DNA of 64,000 nucleotides from Stigmatella ashevillena (lineage in GTDB: Bacteria; Myxococcota; Myxococcia; Myxococcales; Myxococcaceae). This document shows, one piece after another, positions 43,218 to 51,991 of the stretch. The position numbers and the translations under genes were made by a program. The stretch is taken from contig NZ_JAQNDM010000002.1 of the NCBI RefSeq assembly GCF_028368975.1, positions 62,001 through 126,000 of the forward strand, read 5' to 3'. Below the pieces are notes generated by a model. It had not been told where the DNA came from. It saw nothing but the letters and a program-made list of their open reading frames with translations, and did no database searches. Every line of letters starts with the position of its first letter. Positions within the stretch are counted from its first letter, which is position 1.

Positions 43218-44561
43218 TTACGGCGGCGGGCGAGGCAGTCCGTGGGGGGAAGCCGTCTGGGGCAGGGCCTCGGCCTCTGTGAACCGGTGCTCCCGGTGCG
43301 TGTCCCGCATGAAGAGGTAGACGAGCAGCGAGCACAGGATGCAGGCGGTGACGTACCAGAAGAACCACGTCTCACGGCCTGACAGCTTGAGCCAGGTGCC
43401 CAGGTACTCCGCCGTTCCTCCGAAGAGGGAGACGGTCAGCGCGTACGGCAACCCCACGCCCAGGGCGCGGATGCTCGCCGGGAACAGCTCCGCCTTCACC
43501 ACCGCGTTGATGGACGTGTAGCCGGAGACGATGACCAGCGCCGCCATCACCAGCAGGAACGCCGTCCAGGCATCCCGGGCCTGTGTCAGCGCCGTCAACA
43601 GGGGCACCGTCCCCACCGTGCCCATGATCCCGAACCACAGCAGCACGGGTCTGCGGCCCACCTTGTCGGAGAGAAAGCCGAACACGGGCTGCAGCAACAT
43701 ATAAAGGAAGAGGGAGGCCACCGAGATGAGCGTGGCCTGGTCTCTCGACAGGCCCACCGAGTTCACCAGGAACTTCTGCATGTAGACGGTGTACGTGTAG
43801 AAGGCGAGCGTCCCGCCCAGGGTGAGCCCCACCACGAGGGCGATCTCCCGGGGGTGGCGCAGCAACTCCCGCATCGGGTGGCGCACCGGGCGCTTCGCCG
43901 CCTCCGCCTGGAAGGCCTCCGTCTCCACCATGTTCCGGCGCATGTAGAAGCCGAACACCGACAGGGATGCGCCGCACACGAACGGGATGCGCCAACCCCA
44001 CGCCTCGAGCTGCTCCTGGGTGAGCACCAGGCGCTGGAGCACCAGCAACGTCACGGTTGCCAGAAGCTGTCCCATGATGAGCGTGACGTATTGGAAGGAG
44101 CTGTAGAAGCCGCGGTGGCGCGAGGTGGCCACCTCGCTCAGGTACGTGGCACTGGTGCCGTACTCGCCGCCGAGCGAGAGCCCTTGCAGCAGCCGGGCGA
44201 GGACGAGCACCCCAGGCGCCGCCACACCGATCTGTTGATAGGTGGGGCAGAGCGCGATGATGAGTGAGCCCAGACACATCAGCGTGACGGACAGCGTCAA
44301 CGCGGCGCGGCGCCCATGGAGGTCCGCGTAGCTTCCCATGACCCAGCCCCCGAGGGGACGCACCAGGAAGCCCAGCGCGAAGACGCCCGCGGTGTTGAGC
44401 TGCTCGACGAGGGGATTGCCGTGGGGAAAGAACGCCTTGGCGAAGTACAGCGAGAAGGCCGAGTAGATATAGAAGTCGTACCACTCGATGAGGTTGCCGA
44501 CCGAGCCGCCGAAGATGGAGCGCAGACGTTGGCGCACGCCAGGCACGTGAAGGGCCGTCAT
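43218..44561 (-). CDS. kgtP: MFS transporter, KgtP-like dicarboxylate/H+ symporter
   Basis: Starting at the ATG at 44561 the protein has 447 residues and 12 predicted helices. It belongs to the metabolite:H+ symporter branch, with GGSVGNLIEWYDFYIYSAFSLYFA, RPLGGWVMGSYADLHGRR, LLQGLSLGGEYGTSATYLSE and GWRIPFVCG. The sequence follows E. coli KgtP closely through the whole length, including the end of helix 11 (TAFFWYVT-like: ETWFFWYVT). It should import 2-oxoglutarate or a related dicarboxylate in the inner membrane. Substrate identity is inferred from resemblance. Confidence 0.88.
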   Translation of the reverse strand: MTALHVPGVRQRLRSIFGGSVGNLIEWYDFYIYSAFSLYFAKAFFPHGNPLVEQLNTAGVFALGFLVRPLGGWVMGSYADLHGRRAALTLSVTLMCLGSLIIALCPTYQQIGVAAPGVLVLARLLQGLSLGGEYGTSATYLSEVATSRHRGFYSSFQYVTLIMGQLLATVTLLVLQRLVLTQEQLEAWGWRIPFVCGASLSVFGFYMRRNMVETEAFQAEAAKRPVRHPMRELLRHPREIALVVGLTLGGTLAFYTYTVYMQKFLVNSVGLSRDQATLISVASLFLYMLLQPVFGFLSDKVGRRPVLLWFGIMGTVGTVPLLTALTQARDAWTAFLLVMAALVIVSGYTSINAVVKAELFPASIRALGVGLPYALTVSLFGGTAEYLGTWLKLSGRETWFFWYVTACILCSLLVYLFMRDTHREHRFTEAEALPQTASPHGLPRPPP

Positions 44562-44583
44562 GCCGCCATGATGCCAGCGCCCC

Positions 44584-44613
44584 AAAGCAAAGGGCGGGAG
44601 TTTCCCCCCGCCC
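44584..44613 (-). terminator. Rho-independent terminator of the YtxH gene
   Basis: On the minus strand GGGCGGG and CCCGCCC (44607-44613 and 44592-44598) form a 7-base stem with an 8-base loop, followed by TTTGCTTT. It lies between the YtxH stop and the KgtP-like gene start, so the latter probably has its own promoter. Confidence 0.7.
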
Positions 44614-44646
44614 TCGCGCATCAACCCGGTGCTGGGGTGAAGCCGC

Positions 44647-44994
44647 CTACGCGTGGGCGGTCTTCTCTTGGCCCACGTTGATGTTCTGCTTGTTCAGGTA
44701 GTTGATGGCCTTGTCCTTGACCGTGGTGCGCAGGTCCACGCCCGGGGTAGGGGCCAGCAGCAGGGCCACCACGCTGCCCAGCGCGGCGCCGATCACGAAC
44801 GCGCCCAGGCCGCCGAGGCTGGCCTTCGCGGGCCTGTAGCTGGTGAGCCCGATGTGATGCAGCAAGTCATCCGGGTCGAAGTCGTCCCACTTGTTCCGGG
44901 CGATGCGCGGCACGTCGTTGGTCAGCTTCTGCGCCAGCCACTTCCGGTACAGCCCGCTCTTCGCGAACAGCTTGGCCTTCTTCGTCATGAACAT
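44647..44994 (-). CDS. YtxH-domain small membrane protein
   Basis: The ATG at 44994 has AGGAGGGATC upstream, one of the best ribosome sites in the window. The 115-residue protein has a basic N-terminal helix (KKAKLFAKSGLYRKWLAQKL) and one membrane segment with the YtxH look (GGLGAFVIGAALGSVVALLLAPTPGVDLRTTVKDKA). The C-terminal end is polar. YtxH proteins are general-stress or envelope proteins of unclear function. The strong Shine-Dalgarno suggests high production. Confidence 0.82.
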   Translation of the reverse strand: MFMTKKAKLFAKSGLYRKWLAQKLTNDVPRIARNKWDDFDPDDLLHHIGLTSYRPAKASLGGLGAFVIGAALGSVVALLLAPTPGVDLRTTVKDKAINYLNKQNINVGQEKTAHA

Positions 44995-45211
44995 GGTTGA
45001 TCCCTCCTGGGCCTGACAGTGTCGAGAGCACCGCGCCCCGCCGGTCACGCTCCCCGTGTGTAGAGAAAGTAGGGAGAGGTGCCGAGCCCGCCATCCCCTG
45101 GCACCGTCTTTCTGGCCAGGCAGGCAGACGGGCCCTGGGGCGTCGGCTCCCTGACGCCTCCCCGCCAAGAGGGCAGCCAGCCAAGCGCCTTTCTGTTATG
45201 TGGCCCCAGCC

Positions 45212-46741
45212 ATGTCCTACGACCAGAAGCTTCTCGAGAAGATCGCCGAAGTGGAGAAGGGCGGCGCGGAGAAGTACCACGCGAAGAACCGTGAGGCGGG
45301 CAAGCTGTTCGCGCGCGAGCGCATCCGGCTGCTCGTGGACGCGGACTCCTTCGTGGAGGACGCGAAGCTCGCCAACAATGAGGATCCGGAACTGCCCTCC
45401 GATGGTGTCATCACCGGCCTGGGTCAGGTGGCTGGCCGCACCGTGGCCATCATGGCCAACGACTCCACGGTGAAGGCGGGCAGCTGGGGCGCCCGCACCG
45501 TGGAGAAGATCCTCCGCATCCAGGAGACGGCCCGCACCTTGCGCTGCCCGCTCTTCTACCTGGTGGACTCGGCCGGCGCGCGCATCACGGATCAGATGGA
45601 GATGTTCCCCGGCCGGCGGGGCGCCGGGCGCATCTTCTATAATGAGGTGCACCTGTCCGGGTACGTGCCCCAGGTGTGCCTGCTCTTTGGCCCCTCGGCG
45701 GCCGGAGGGGCCTACATCCCCGCCTTCTGCGATCTGGTCATCATGGTGGACGGCAACGCCTCCATGTACCTGGGCAGCCCGCGCATGGCGGAGATGGTCA
45801 TCGGCGAGAAGGTGACGCTCGAGGAGATGGGCGGCGCGAAGATGCACTGCTCCGTGTCGGGGTGCGGCGATGTGCTGGTGAAGACGGAGCCGGAGGCCAT
45901 CGAGGCCGCCAAGCAGTACCTGGCCTTCTTCCCGGAGAACTTCAGCCAGCTGCCGCCCCAGGCGGCCTCCGTGGCCCCCAAGGCCAGCGGCAAGACGCTG
46001 GAGGAGATCATCCCCGCGGACCAGAACAAGCCGTTCGACATGCACGCCCTCATCCAGGAGCTCATCGACGCGGGGAGCTGGTTCGAGGTGAAGAAGCTCT
46101 TTGCCCAGGAGCTCATCACCGGCCTGGCGCGCATTGGCGGCCGGCCGGTGGGCATCGTCGCCAACCAACCCAAGTACAAGGGGGGGGTGCTCTTCGTGGA
46201 CTCGGCGGACAAGGCCGCGCGCTTCATCTGGCTGTGTGATGCCTTCAACATCCCGCTGCTCTACCTGTCGGACGTGCCGGGGTTCATGATCGGCACCAAG
46301 GTGGAGCGCGCGGGCATCATCCGCTCCGGGGCGAAGATGATCTCCGCCGTCTCCGAGGCCAGCGTGCCGCGCATCTGCGTGGTGGTCCGCAAGGCGTATG
46401 GCGCGGGCCTCTACGCCATGTCCGGGCCCGGTTTCGCCCCCAACTGCACCCTGGCGCTGCCCCAGGCGATGATCGCCGTCATGGGCCCCGAGGCCGCCGT
46501 CAACGCCGTCTACTTCAACAAGATCCAGGAGAAGCCCGAGGCCGAGCGGGCCGCCTACGTCCAGCAGCTCCGGGACGAGTACCGGGCGGACGTGGACATC
46601 TCCAAGCTGGCCAGCGAGCTGGTGGTGGACGAAGTCATCCCGGGCGAGCGCCTGCGTCATGAGCTGGACAAGCGCTTCACGCTCTACTCCCGGAGCAACG
46701 CACCGCGGCAGGAGAAGAAGCACGGCGTCCACCCGGTCTGA
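45212..46741 (+). CDS. Acyl-CoA carboxylase, carboxyltransferase (beta) subunit
   Basis: The 509-residue protein starts at the ATG at 45212. It has the two crotonase-fold halves of a carboxyltransferase: GVITGLGQVAGRTVAIMANDSTVKAGSWG and LVDSAGARITDQ in the first, and PVGIVANQPKYKGGVLFVDSADKAARFIWLCD plus DVPGFMIGTKVERAGIIRSGAKM in the second. The oxyanion-forming Gly-rich pairs (SAAGGAYIP and YGAGLYAMSG) are present. It would move carboxyl from biotin to propionyl-, methylcrotonyl- or acetyl-CoA. An acyl-CoA dehydrogenase gene follows on the same strand, so branched-chain amino-acid breakdown is likely. A terminator lies between them. Confidence 0.92.
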   Translation: MSYDQKLLEKIAEVEKGGAEKYHAKNREAGKLFARERIRLLVDADSFVEDAKLANNEDPELPSDGVITGLGQVAGRTVAIMANDSTVKAGSWGARTVEKILRIQETARTLRCPLFYLVDSAGARITDQMEMFPGRRGAGRIFYNEVHLSGYVPQVCLLFGPSAAGGAYIPAFCDLVIMVDGNASMYLGSPRMAEMVIGEKVTLEEMGGAKMHCSVSGCGDVLVKTEPEAIEAAKQYLAFFPENFSQLPPQAASVAPKASGKTLEEIIPADQNKPFDMHALIQELIDAGSWFEVKKLFAQELITGLARIGGRPVGIVANQPKYKGGVLFVDSADKAARFIWLCDAFNIPLLYLSDVPGFMIGTKVERAGIIRSGAKMISAVSEASVPRICVVVRKAYGAGLYAMSGPGFAPNCTLALPQAMIAVMGPEAAVNAVYFNKIQEKPEAERAAYVQQLRDEYRADVDISKLASELVVDEVIPGERLRHELDKRFTLYSRSNAPRQEKKHGVHPV

Positions 46742-46750
46742 GGCCTGGCG

Positions 46751-46778
46751 AGCGTCCAGCTGTGGACGCTTCTGTTTC
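46751..46778 (+). terminator. Rho-independent terminator of the carboxyltransferase gene
   Basis: AGCGTCCA and TGGACGCT (46751-46758 and 46763-46770) form a perfect 8-base stem with a four-base loop, followed by TCTGTTT. It begins nine bases after the stop. Confidence 0.7.
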
Positions 46779-46883
46779 CTGCCATCAGGAAGGCTCGGAC
46801 AATCCCCGGTTTGAAAATGGGATTCCGCTCGTTAGGAGACCCCGAGGAGGGGGCTCTCCTGCTATGAGTTCCCTTCGAAAACC

Positions 46884-48026
46884 ATGGACTTCGAACTTCC
46901 AGAAAGCCACCGCGCCCTCCGGGCTTCCCTCAAGGACTTCTGCGAGCGCCGGGTGAAACCCTACGCCCGGGAGTGGGACCAGAACGAGACGTTTCCCATG
47001 GAGGTGGTCCGGGAGCTGGGCCAGCTCGGTGTCCTGGGCATGCTGGTCTCCGAGGAGTATGGCGGGGCGGCGATGGACAGCTTGGCCGTGGCGGTGGCCG
47101 TCGAAGAGATCGCCCGCTACGACGGCTCGCTGGCGCTCACGGTGGCCTCCCACAACGGCCTGGGGACCAGCCACATCCGCGTCTTCGGCAACGAGGCCCA
47201 GAAGCGCAAGTACCTGCCCAAGCTGGCCAGCGGCGAGTGGCTGGGGGCCTGGGGCCTCACCGAGCCCGGCTCGGGCTCGGATGCCTCGGGCCTGAAGGCC
47301 ACGGCGGCGCGCCAGGGCGACACGTGGGTGCTCAACGGCGCCAAGATGTTCATCACCCAGGGCACCGTGGGCGATGCCTTCGTGGTGCTGGCGCTCACCA
47401 GCCCCGAGAAGCGCCAGAAGGGCATCACCGCCTTCATCCTGGAGAAGGGGATGAAGGGCTTCAGCCAGCGCCCCATTCACGGCAAGCTGGGCATGCGCTC
47501 CTCGGACACGGCGGAGCTTGTCCTGGAGAACGTGGAGGTGCCGGACTCGCAGCGGCTGGGCGAGGTGGACCGGGGCTTCATCGACACGCTGAAGATCCTC
47601 GACAAGGGCCGCATCACCATCGGCGCGCTGGCGGTGGGGCTCGGCCGGGGCGCGCTGGAGGAGTCCTTGCGGTACGCCCGCGAGCGCTCCGCCTTTGGCC
47701 AGCCCATCGCCGAGTTTCAGGGCCTGCGCTGGATGTTCGCGGACATGAAGACGGAGCTGGATGCGGCGCGCCTGCTGGTGCACCGCGCGGCCTCCCTGGC
47801 CGATCAGAACCAGCCGTACACCCAGGCGGCCTCCATGGCCAAGCTCTTCGCCTCCGAGGCGGCCACGCGCGCCTGCAACAAGGCCGTGCAGATCCACGGC
47901 GGCTATGGCTACACCCGCGAGTTCCCCGTCGAGCGTTACCTGCGCGACGCCAAGCTGTGCGAGATCGGCGAGGGGACCAGCGAGGTCCAGCGCACCGTCA
48001 TCGCCCGTGAGATCTTCAAGGGGTAA
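46884..48026 (+). CDS. Acyl-CoA dehydrogenase
   Basis: The 380-residue flavoprotein has the FAD/acyl-CoA motifs GAWGLTEPGSGSDASG, LNGAKMFITQG, RSAFGQPIAEFQ and QIHGGYGYTREFPVERYLRDAK, and the C-terminal region CEIGEGTSEVQR. It would oxidise a short or branched acyl-CoA and pass electrons to ETF in the cytosol. Together with the carboxyltransferase gene upstream it points to leucine or isoleucine/valine degradation. The upstream terminator implies its own promoter. The next gene starts two bases after its stop. Confidence 0.93.
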   Translation: MDFELPESHRALRASLKDFCERRVKPYAREWDQNETFPMEVVRELGQLGVLGMLVSEEYGGAAMDSLAVAVAVEEIARYDGSLALTVASHNGLGTSHIRVFGNEAQKRKYLPKLASGEWLGAWGLTEPGSGSDASGLKATAARQGDTWVLNGAKMFITQGTVGDAFVVLALTSPEKRQKGITAFILEKGMKGFSQRPIHGKLGMRSSDTAELVLENVEVPDSQRLGEVDRGFIDTLKILDKGRITIGALAVGLGRGALEESLRYARERSAFGQPIAEFQGLRWMFADMKTELDAARLLVHRAASLADQNQPYTQAASMAKLFASEAATRACNKAVQIHGGYGYTREFPVERYLRDAKLCEIGEGTSEVQRTVIAREIFKG

Positions 48027-48028
48027 GG

Positions 48029-48901
48029 ATGCAGATGACGGCCTTGCTCGAGCAGCTCGGACTGAAGGTGGAGACCCTGGAGGGCGGCGTCCAGGCGACG
48101 CTCACGTTGGCTCCCCAGGTGGCCCCCGAGAACCCGGTCACCCACCAGCGCCTCTCTTACGTCACCTTCCAGGTGTCCGAGGAGCGGCTGACGCCCGTGG
48201 CGCCTCCGTCGGTGGTGGGGCTGCCCCCCATCGCCGTGGGTTCCTTGAAGAATGCGGAGGAGCTGGCCCTGCTCGTCCGGGAGCTCTTCGAGGAGCACCT
48301 GTTTCATGTGGAGCGCCGCTCCGCGCAGCTCAACGCGTTGGGGCTGCACCCCATCGTGGACCCGGAGACGCTCGAGCTGTCCGCGGAGCTGGAGTCCGGG
48401 CCGCTCCTCTTCACGGTGGTGGCGGACCGGCAGGGCTTCTTCCGGGTGGGCAAGGTGCTGCGCCAGGGGGCTCCCCTGGAGAGCAGTGCCGTGCACCGCT
48501 TCGAGCTGTCCGAGTTCCGCGAACGCAATGTCCTCGCGGGCTACCTGGCGGCCCTCTTCGACGAGCCGCCCGCCCGGCCTCCTCCGGGGCCTCTGAGCAC
48601 GCGGGGCCTGGTGCGCTTCTCGGAGGTGGCGGAGCGCTTCGGCACCCAGGCCATCGTGCCGCCGCGCAGTCAGTTGGAGTTGCTCGTACAGATGTCCGTC
48701 AACGGCGAGTCCTACCGCTTCGCCGCGGCGAGGCTCGTGGGCCGCACCTTCCGGGGGCTTCTGGCCGGCTCGAAGGGCAAGGTCTGGGCGGAGCGCTTCG
48801 AACTGGATGACTTCCCAGGCATCGTCCCACTGGTGGCGAGCCTCCTGAAGGTTCCTCCCGAGGCCGTGAAGCTCATCGGCCCGGACACGCCACAGGAGTA
48901 G
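48029..48901 (+). CDS. Conserved-looking hypothetical protein
   Basis: The 290-residue protein begins two bases after the acyl-CoA dehydrogenase stop and ends three bases before rnc starts, so it is embedded in an operon. No signal peptide or membrane segment is seen. The sequence mixes alpha and beta elements (ELALLVRELFEEHLFHVERRSAQL and LLFTVVADRQGFFRVGKVLRQG). No known motif is present. A cytosolic role linked to its neighbours cannot be stated. Confidence 0.8.
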   Translation: MQMTALLEQLGLKVETLEGGVQATLTLAPQVAPENPVTHQRLSYVTFQVSEERLTPVAPPSVVGLPPIAVGSLKNAEELALLVRELFEEHLFHVERRSAQLNALGLHPIVDPETLELSAELESGPLLFTVVADRQGFFRVGKVLRQGAPLESSAVHRFELSEFRERNVLAGYLAALFDEPPARPPPGPLSTRGLVRFSEVAERFGTQAIVPPRSQLELLVQMSVNGESYRFAAARLVGRTFRGLLAGSKGKVWAERFELDDFPGIVPLVASLLKVPPEAVKLIGPDTPQE

Positions 48902-48904
48902 CGC

Positions 48905-49627
48905 GTGGAGAATCAGCGTCTGCAGGAGCGTGTCCAAGCGTTGGAAGTCCGGCTGGGGGTGCCCTTCCTCCGCAAGGACCTGGGGTTGGCGGCCCTCACC
49001 CACAAGAGCTACTTCAACGAGCACCGGGACGCCGGGCTCCAGGACAACGAGCGCCTGGAGTTCCTGGGGGATGCGGTGGTGGACCTGGCCATCAGTCACC
49101 GGCTCATGGAGCGCTTCCCCCTGGCCGCGGAGGGCGAGCTGTCCAAGCTGCGGGCCCTCATCGTCAACGAGGAGGGGCTGGCGCGCATCGCCCGGAGGCT
49201 GAGCCTGGGGGAGTTGCTGTTGCTGGGCCGCGGCGAGGAGATGACGGGGGGACGGGACAAGAACTCCCTGCTCGCCGACGCCCTGGAGGCCGTCGTGGGC
49301 GCGGTGTTCCTGGGGGCGGGGATGGAGCCGGTGATGGCGCTGGTGGACCAGCACTTCGCCGAGGCCCTGGACGGCGTGGCCGAGGGGCGCAGCGGCCTGG
49401 ATTACAAGACGAAGCTCCAAGAGGACGCGCAGACGCGGCTGAAGGTGCCCCCGCGCTATCGGGTGGTGGCCGAGGCCGGGCCGGACCATGAGAAGACCTT
49501 CGAGGTGGAGGTCTCCATCGGCTCGGAGCTGTACGCGCGGGCCACCGGCCGGAACAAGAAGGAGGCCGAGCAGGCAGCCGCCCGGGCCACCCTGGACATG
49601 CTTCGCAAGGACGACACCCCGAAGTGA
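48905..49627 (+). CDS. rnc: Ribonuclease III
   Basis: The GTG start has AGGAG seven bases upstream. The 240-residue protein has the RNase III signature NERLEFLGDAVVDLAISHRL (about residues 42-60), with the metal-binding Glu and Asp. The second metal site lies in LLADALEAVVGAVFLGAG. A double-stranded-RNA-binding domain follows (about 165-235: DYKTKLQEDAQTRL and AEQAAARATLDML). It processes rRNA precursors and cuts structured RNAs. Three cyclophilin/GTPase genes follow on the same strand, including era, the usual partner of rnc in bacteria. Confidence 0.95.
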   Translation: MENQRLQERVQALEVRLGVPFLRKDLGLAALTHKSYFNEHRDAGLQDNERLEFLGDAVVDLAISHRLMERFPLAAEGELSKLRALIVNEEGLARIARRLSLGELLLLGRGEEMTGGRDKNSLLADALEAVVGAVFLGAGMEPVMALVDQHFAEALDGVAEGRSGLDYKTKLQEDAQTRLKVPPRYRVVAEAGPDHEKTFEVEVSIGSELYARATGRNKKEAEQAAARATLDMLRKDDTPK

Positions 49628-49670
49628 AACCCCTTGGACGAGGGGAGGGTGGCGAGTAGGTTCGCCGCCC

Positions 49671-50375
49671 ATGCTCCGGATTCTCGCGGCTTCCCTCCTG
49701 CTGGCTGCCTCCCTCGCGGGGGCTCAACCCGCTGCTGGTAAGTGGACGAAGAAGGTCCAGGCCGGCAAGCCCCTCTACGCCACGCTCAAGACGAGCCAGG
49801 GCGACATCGTCGTCCAGCTCTTCTCCAAGGACGCGCCCAAGACGGTGGCCAACTTCGTGGGCCTGGCCACCGGGGAGAAGGAGTGGCGCAACCCGGCCAC
49901 GGGGGACATGTCGAAGAAGCCCCTCTACAGCGGGACGGTTTTCCACCGCGTCATTCCGGGCTTCATGATTCAGGGGGGCGATCCCCTGGGCTCCGGCCGG
50001 GGCGACCCGGGCTACCGCTTCGAGGACGAGTTCCAGAGCGGCCGGACCTTCGACAAGCCGGGCATCCTGGCCATGGCCAACGCGGGCCCTGGTACCAACG
50101 GCAGCCAGTTCTTCATCACCACCTCCACACCGGCACACCTGAACAACCGTCACACCATCTTCGGCGAGGTGGTGAAGGGCTATGAGGTGGTGGAAGCCAT
50201 CTCCAACGTCCCCCGCGGGCCGGCGGACCGGCCGCAGACGGAAGTAACGCTCACCCAGGTGGAGCTGAGCGACAAGCCTCCCAAGGGGGTGACTCCTCCG
50301 GCCAAGGCTCCGGCCCCTGTGGCGGCCCCGGACGCCGCGAAGAAGCCTGCGCCGAAGGCTGCTCCCAAGCCGTGA
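49671..50375 (+). CDS. Exported peptidyl-prolyl isomerase (cyclophilin)
   Basis: The ATG at 49671 gives a 234-residue protein with a signal peptide (MLRILAASLLLAASLAGAQ). The cyclophilin core has [15 protein letters not shown] and [19 protein letters not shown] and [14 protein letters not shown], so the catalytic Arg and the substrate-binding Phe/Gln are in place. It ends in a low-complexity Pro/Ala/Lys tail (about 205-234). It should speed proline isomerisation in the periplasm or at the surface. Its close paralogue lacking the signal follows nine bases later. Confidence 0.92.
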   Translation: MLRILAASLLLAASLAGAQPAAGKWTKKVQAGKPLYATLKTSQGDIVVQLFSKDAPKTVANFVGLATGEKEWRNPATGDMSKKPLYSGTVFHRVIPGFMIQGGDPLGSGRGDPGYRFEDEFQSGRTFDKPGILAMANAGPGTNGSQFFITTSTPAHLNNRHTIFGEVVKGYEVVEAISNVPRGPADRPQTEVTLTQVELSDKPPKGVTPPAKAPAPVAAPDAAKKPAPKAAPKP

Positions 50376-50384
50376 GGAGGCCGC

Positions 50385-50939
50385 ATGGGAATGATGGACG
50401 AGGTACGTGCGGGTAGGGAATTGTACGCCACCTTCGAGACCACCGAGGGCGTCATCGGGGTGAAGCTGTTCACCCAGGACGCGCCCAAGACGGTGGAGAA
50501 CTTCGTGGGGCTGGCCACGGGGGAGAAGGAGTGGACGCACCCCGAGACGTTCAAGCCCCAGGTGGGCACGCCGCTCTACGATGGAACCCTTTTTCACCGC
50601 TGCATTGGCGAGTTCATGATTCAGGGAGGCGACCCGCTGGGCCGTGGCAATGGAGGCCCGGGGTACCGCTTCGCGGACGAGTTCCAGAGCGGCCGGAGGT
50701 TCGACAAGCCGGGGCTCCTGGCCATGGCCAACGCGGGCCCCCACACCAACGGCAGCCAGTTCTTCATCACCGTGGTGCCCACCCCCCACCTCAACAATAA
50801 GCACACCATCTTTGGCGAGGTGGTAAAGGGCTATGAGGTGGCGGACCGCATCGCCAACCAACTGCCCAAGGACCGGAATGACCGGCCCACCCAGGATGTC
50901 CGAATCCGCAAGCTGACCATCTCCACCACGGCTCCGTAA
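50385..50939 (+). CDS. Cytosolic peptidyl-prolyl isomerase (cyclophilin)
   Basis: GGAGG precedes the ATG. The 184-residue protein is a cyclophilin without a signal peptide and without the Ala/Pro/Lys tail of its upstream neighbour. The catalytic segment reads [15 protein letters not shown], then [14 protein letters not shown] and [14 protein letters not shown]. It shares long identical stretches with the upstream protein, so the pair came from a tandem duplication and one copy was sent to the envelope. Confidence 0.92.
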   Translation: MGMMDEVRAGRELYATFETTEGVIGVKLFTQDAPKTVENFVGLATGEKEWTHPETFKPQVGTPLYDGTLFHRCIGEFMIQGGDPLGRGNGGPGYRFADEFQSGRRFDKPGLLAMANAGPHTNGSQFFITVVPTPHLNNKHTIFGEVVKGYEVADRIANQLPKDRNDRPTQDVRIRKLTISTTAP

Positions 50940-51049
50940 CGGCTCTGCAGTGTCTCGTCCGCCGGGAAGGCGGGCGGGGGAGCCCAGGTGCCGCAGTCCC
51001 ACGGGACCTCCCAGAAGCAGAAGGGGGCCCCCAGATCACCTCCAAAACG

Positions 51050-51991
51050 ATGGCCTCGAAGACCTATCGCAGCGGCTTTGCCGCGCTCATTGGCCGCCCC
51101 AACGTGGGCAAGAGCACGCTGCTCAATCAACTCACTGGCGAGAAGATCGCCATCGTCTCCCCCAAGCCGCAGACCACCCGGAACCGCATTCTGGGGGTGG
51201 TGACGCGCCCCGAGGGCCAGGTGGCCTTCATCGACACGCCGGGCATCCACCAGGCCAAGGGAGAGCTCAACCGCTACATGGTCGAGGTCGCCCTCCAGGC
51301 GGCCGAGGAAGTGGACCTGGTCCTCTTCGTCGTCGACATCCCGGGAGGGGAGAAGCTCGAGGTGGGGCCGGGCAACCGGACGATCCTCGAGCGGCTGCAG
51401 AAGCTGGGCAAGCCGACCTTCCTGGTCATCAACAAGATCGACACCCTGCCCAAGGCGCTGATTCTTCCGCTCATCGATCTCTACCGAAACGAGTTCCCCT
51501 TCGCGGAGGTGGTCCCCATCTCCGCCCGGGAGGGGGATGGGGTGGACCGGCTCTTCCAGGTGGTGCTCCAGCACCTGCCCGAGGGGGAGCGCATCTTCGA
51601 TGAGGACATGCTCACCGATCAGCAGGAGCGCACGCTGGTCTCCGAGTACATCCGGGAGCAGGTGCTCCGGCACTGTCGGCAGGAAATCCCGTACTCCACC
51701 GCGGTGCTGGTGGAAGTCTTCGATGAGTCCGAGCGCGAGCCCCGGCCGGATGCGCCGCCCGGCCCGCTGGCGGGCCTCATCCGCATTGCCGCCTCCATCT
51801 ATGTGGAGCGGGACAGTCAGAAGGCCATCATCATCGGCAAGCAGGGCCAGATGCTGAAGACCATCGGGACGGATGCGCGCAAGGCCATCCAGCGGTTGCT
51901 GGGTGCGCACGTCTACCTCTCGCTCCGGGTCCGGGTAGAGCCTCGCTGGAGCGATCGCCCCGAAGGGCTCAAGAAGCTGGGGTACGAGTAA
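51050..51991 (+). CDS. era: GTPase Era
   Basis: The 313-residue protein has the G1 motif GRPNVGKST, the G2 region TTRNRILG, the G3 motif DTPGIH and the G4 motif NKID. A C-terminal KH domain contains AIIIGKQGQMLKTIGTDARKAIQ. It binds 16S rRNA and helps assemble the 30S subunit. It lies downstream of rnc, with two cyclophilin genes between, and its stop overlaps the der start by one base (TAATG). No clear Shine-Dalgarno precedes the ATG. Confidence 0.96.
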   Translation: MASKTYRSGFAALIGRPNVGKSTLLNQLTGEKIAIVSPKPQTTRNRILGVVTRPEGQVAFIDTPGIHQAKGELNRYMVEVALQAAEEVDLVLFVVDIPGGEKLEVGPGNRTILERLQKLGKPTFLVINKIDTLPKALILPLIDLYRNEFPFAEVVPISAREGDGVDRLFQVVLQHLPEGERIFDEDMLTDQQERTLVSEYIREQVLRHCRQEIPYSTAVLVEVFDESEREPRPDAPPGPLAGLIRIAASIYVERDSQKAIIIGKQGQMLKTIGTDARKAIQRLLGAHVYLSLRVRVEPRWSDRPEGLKKLGYE

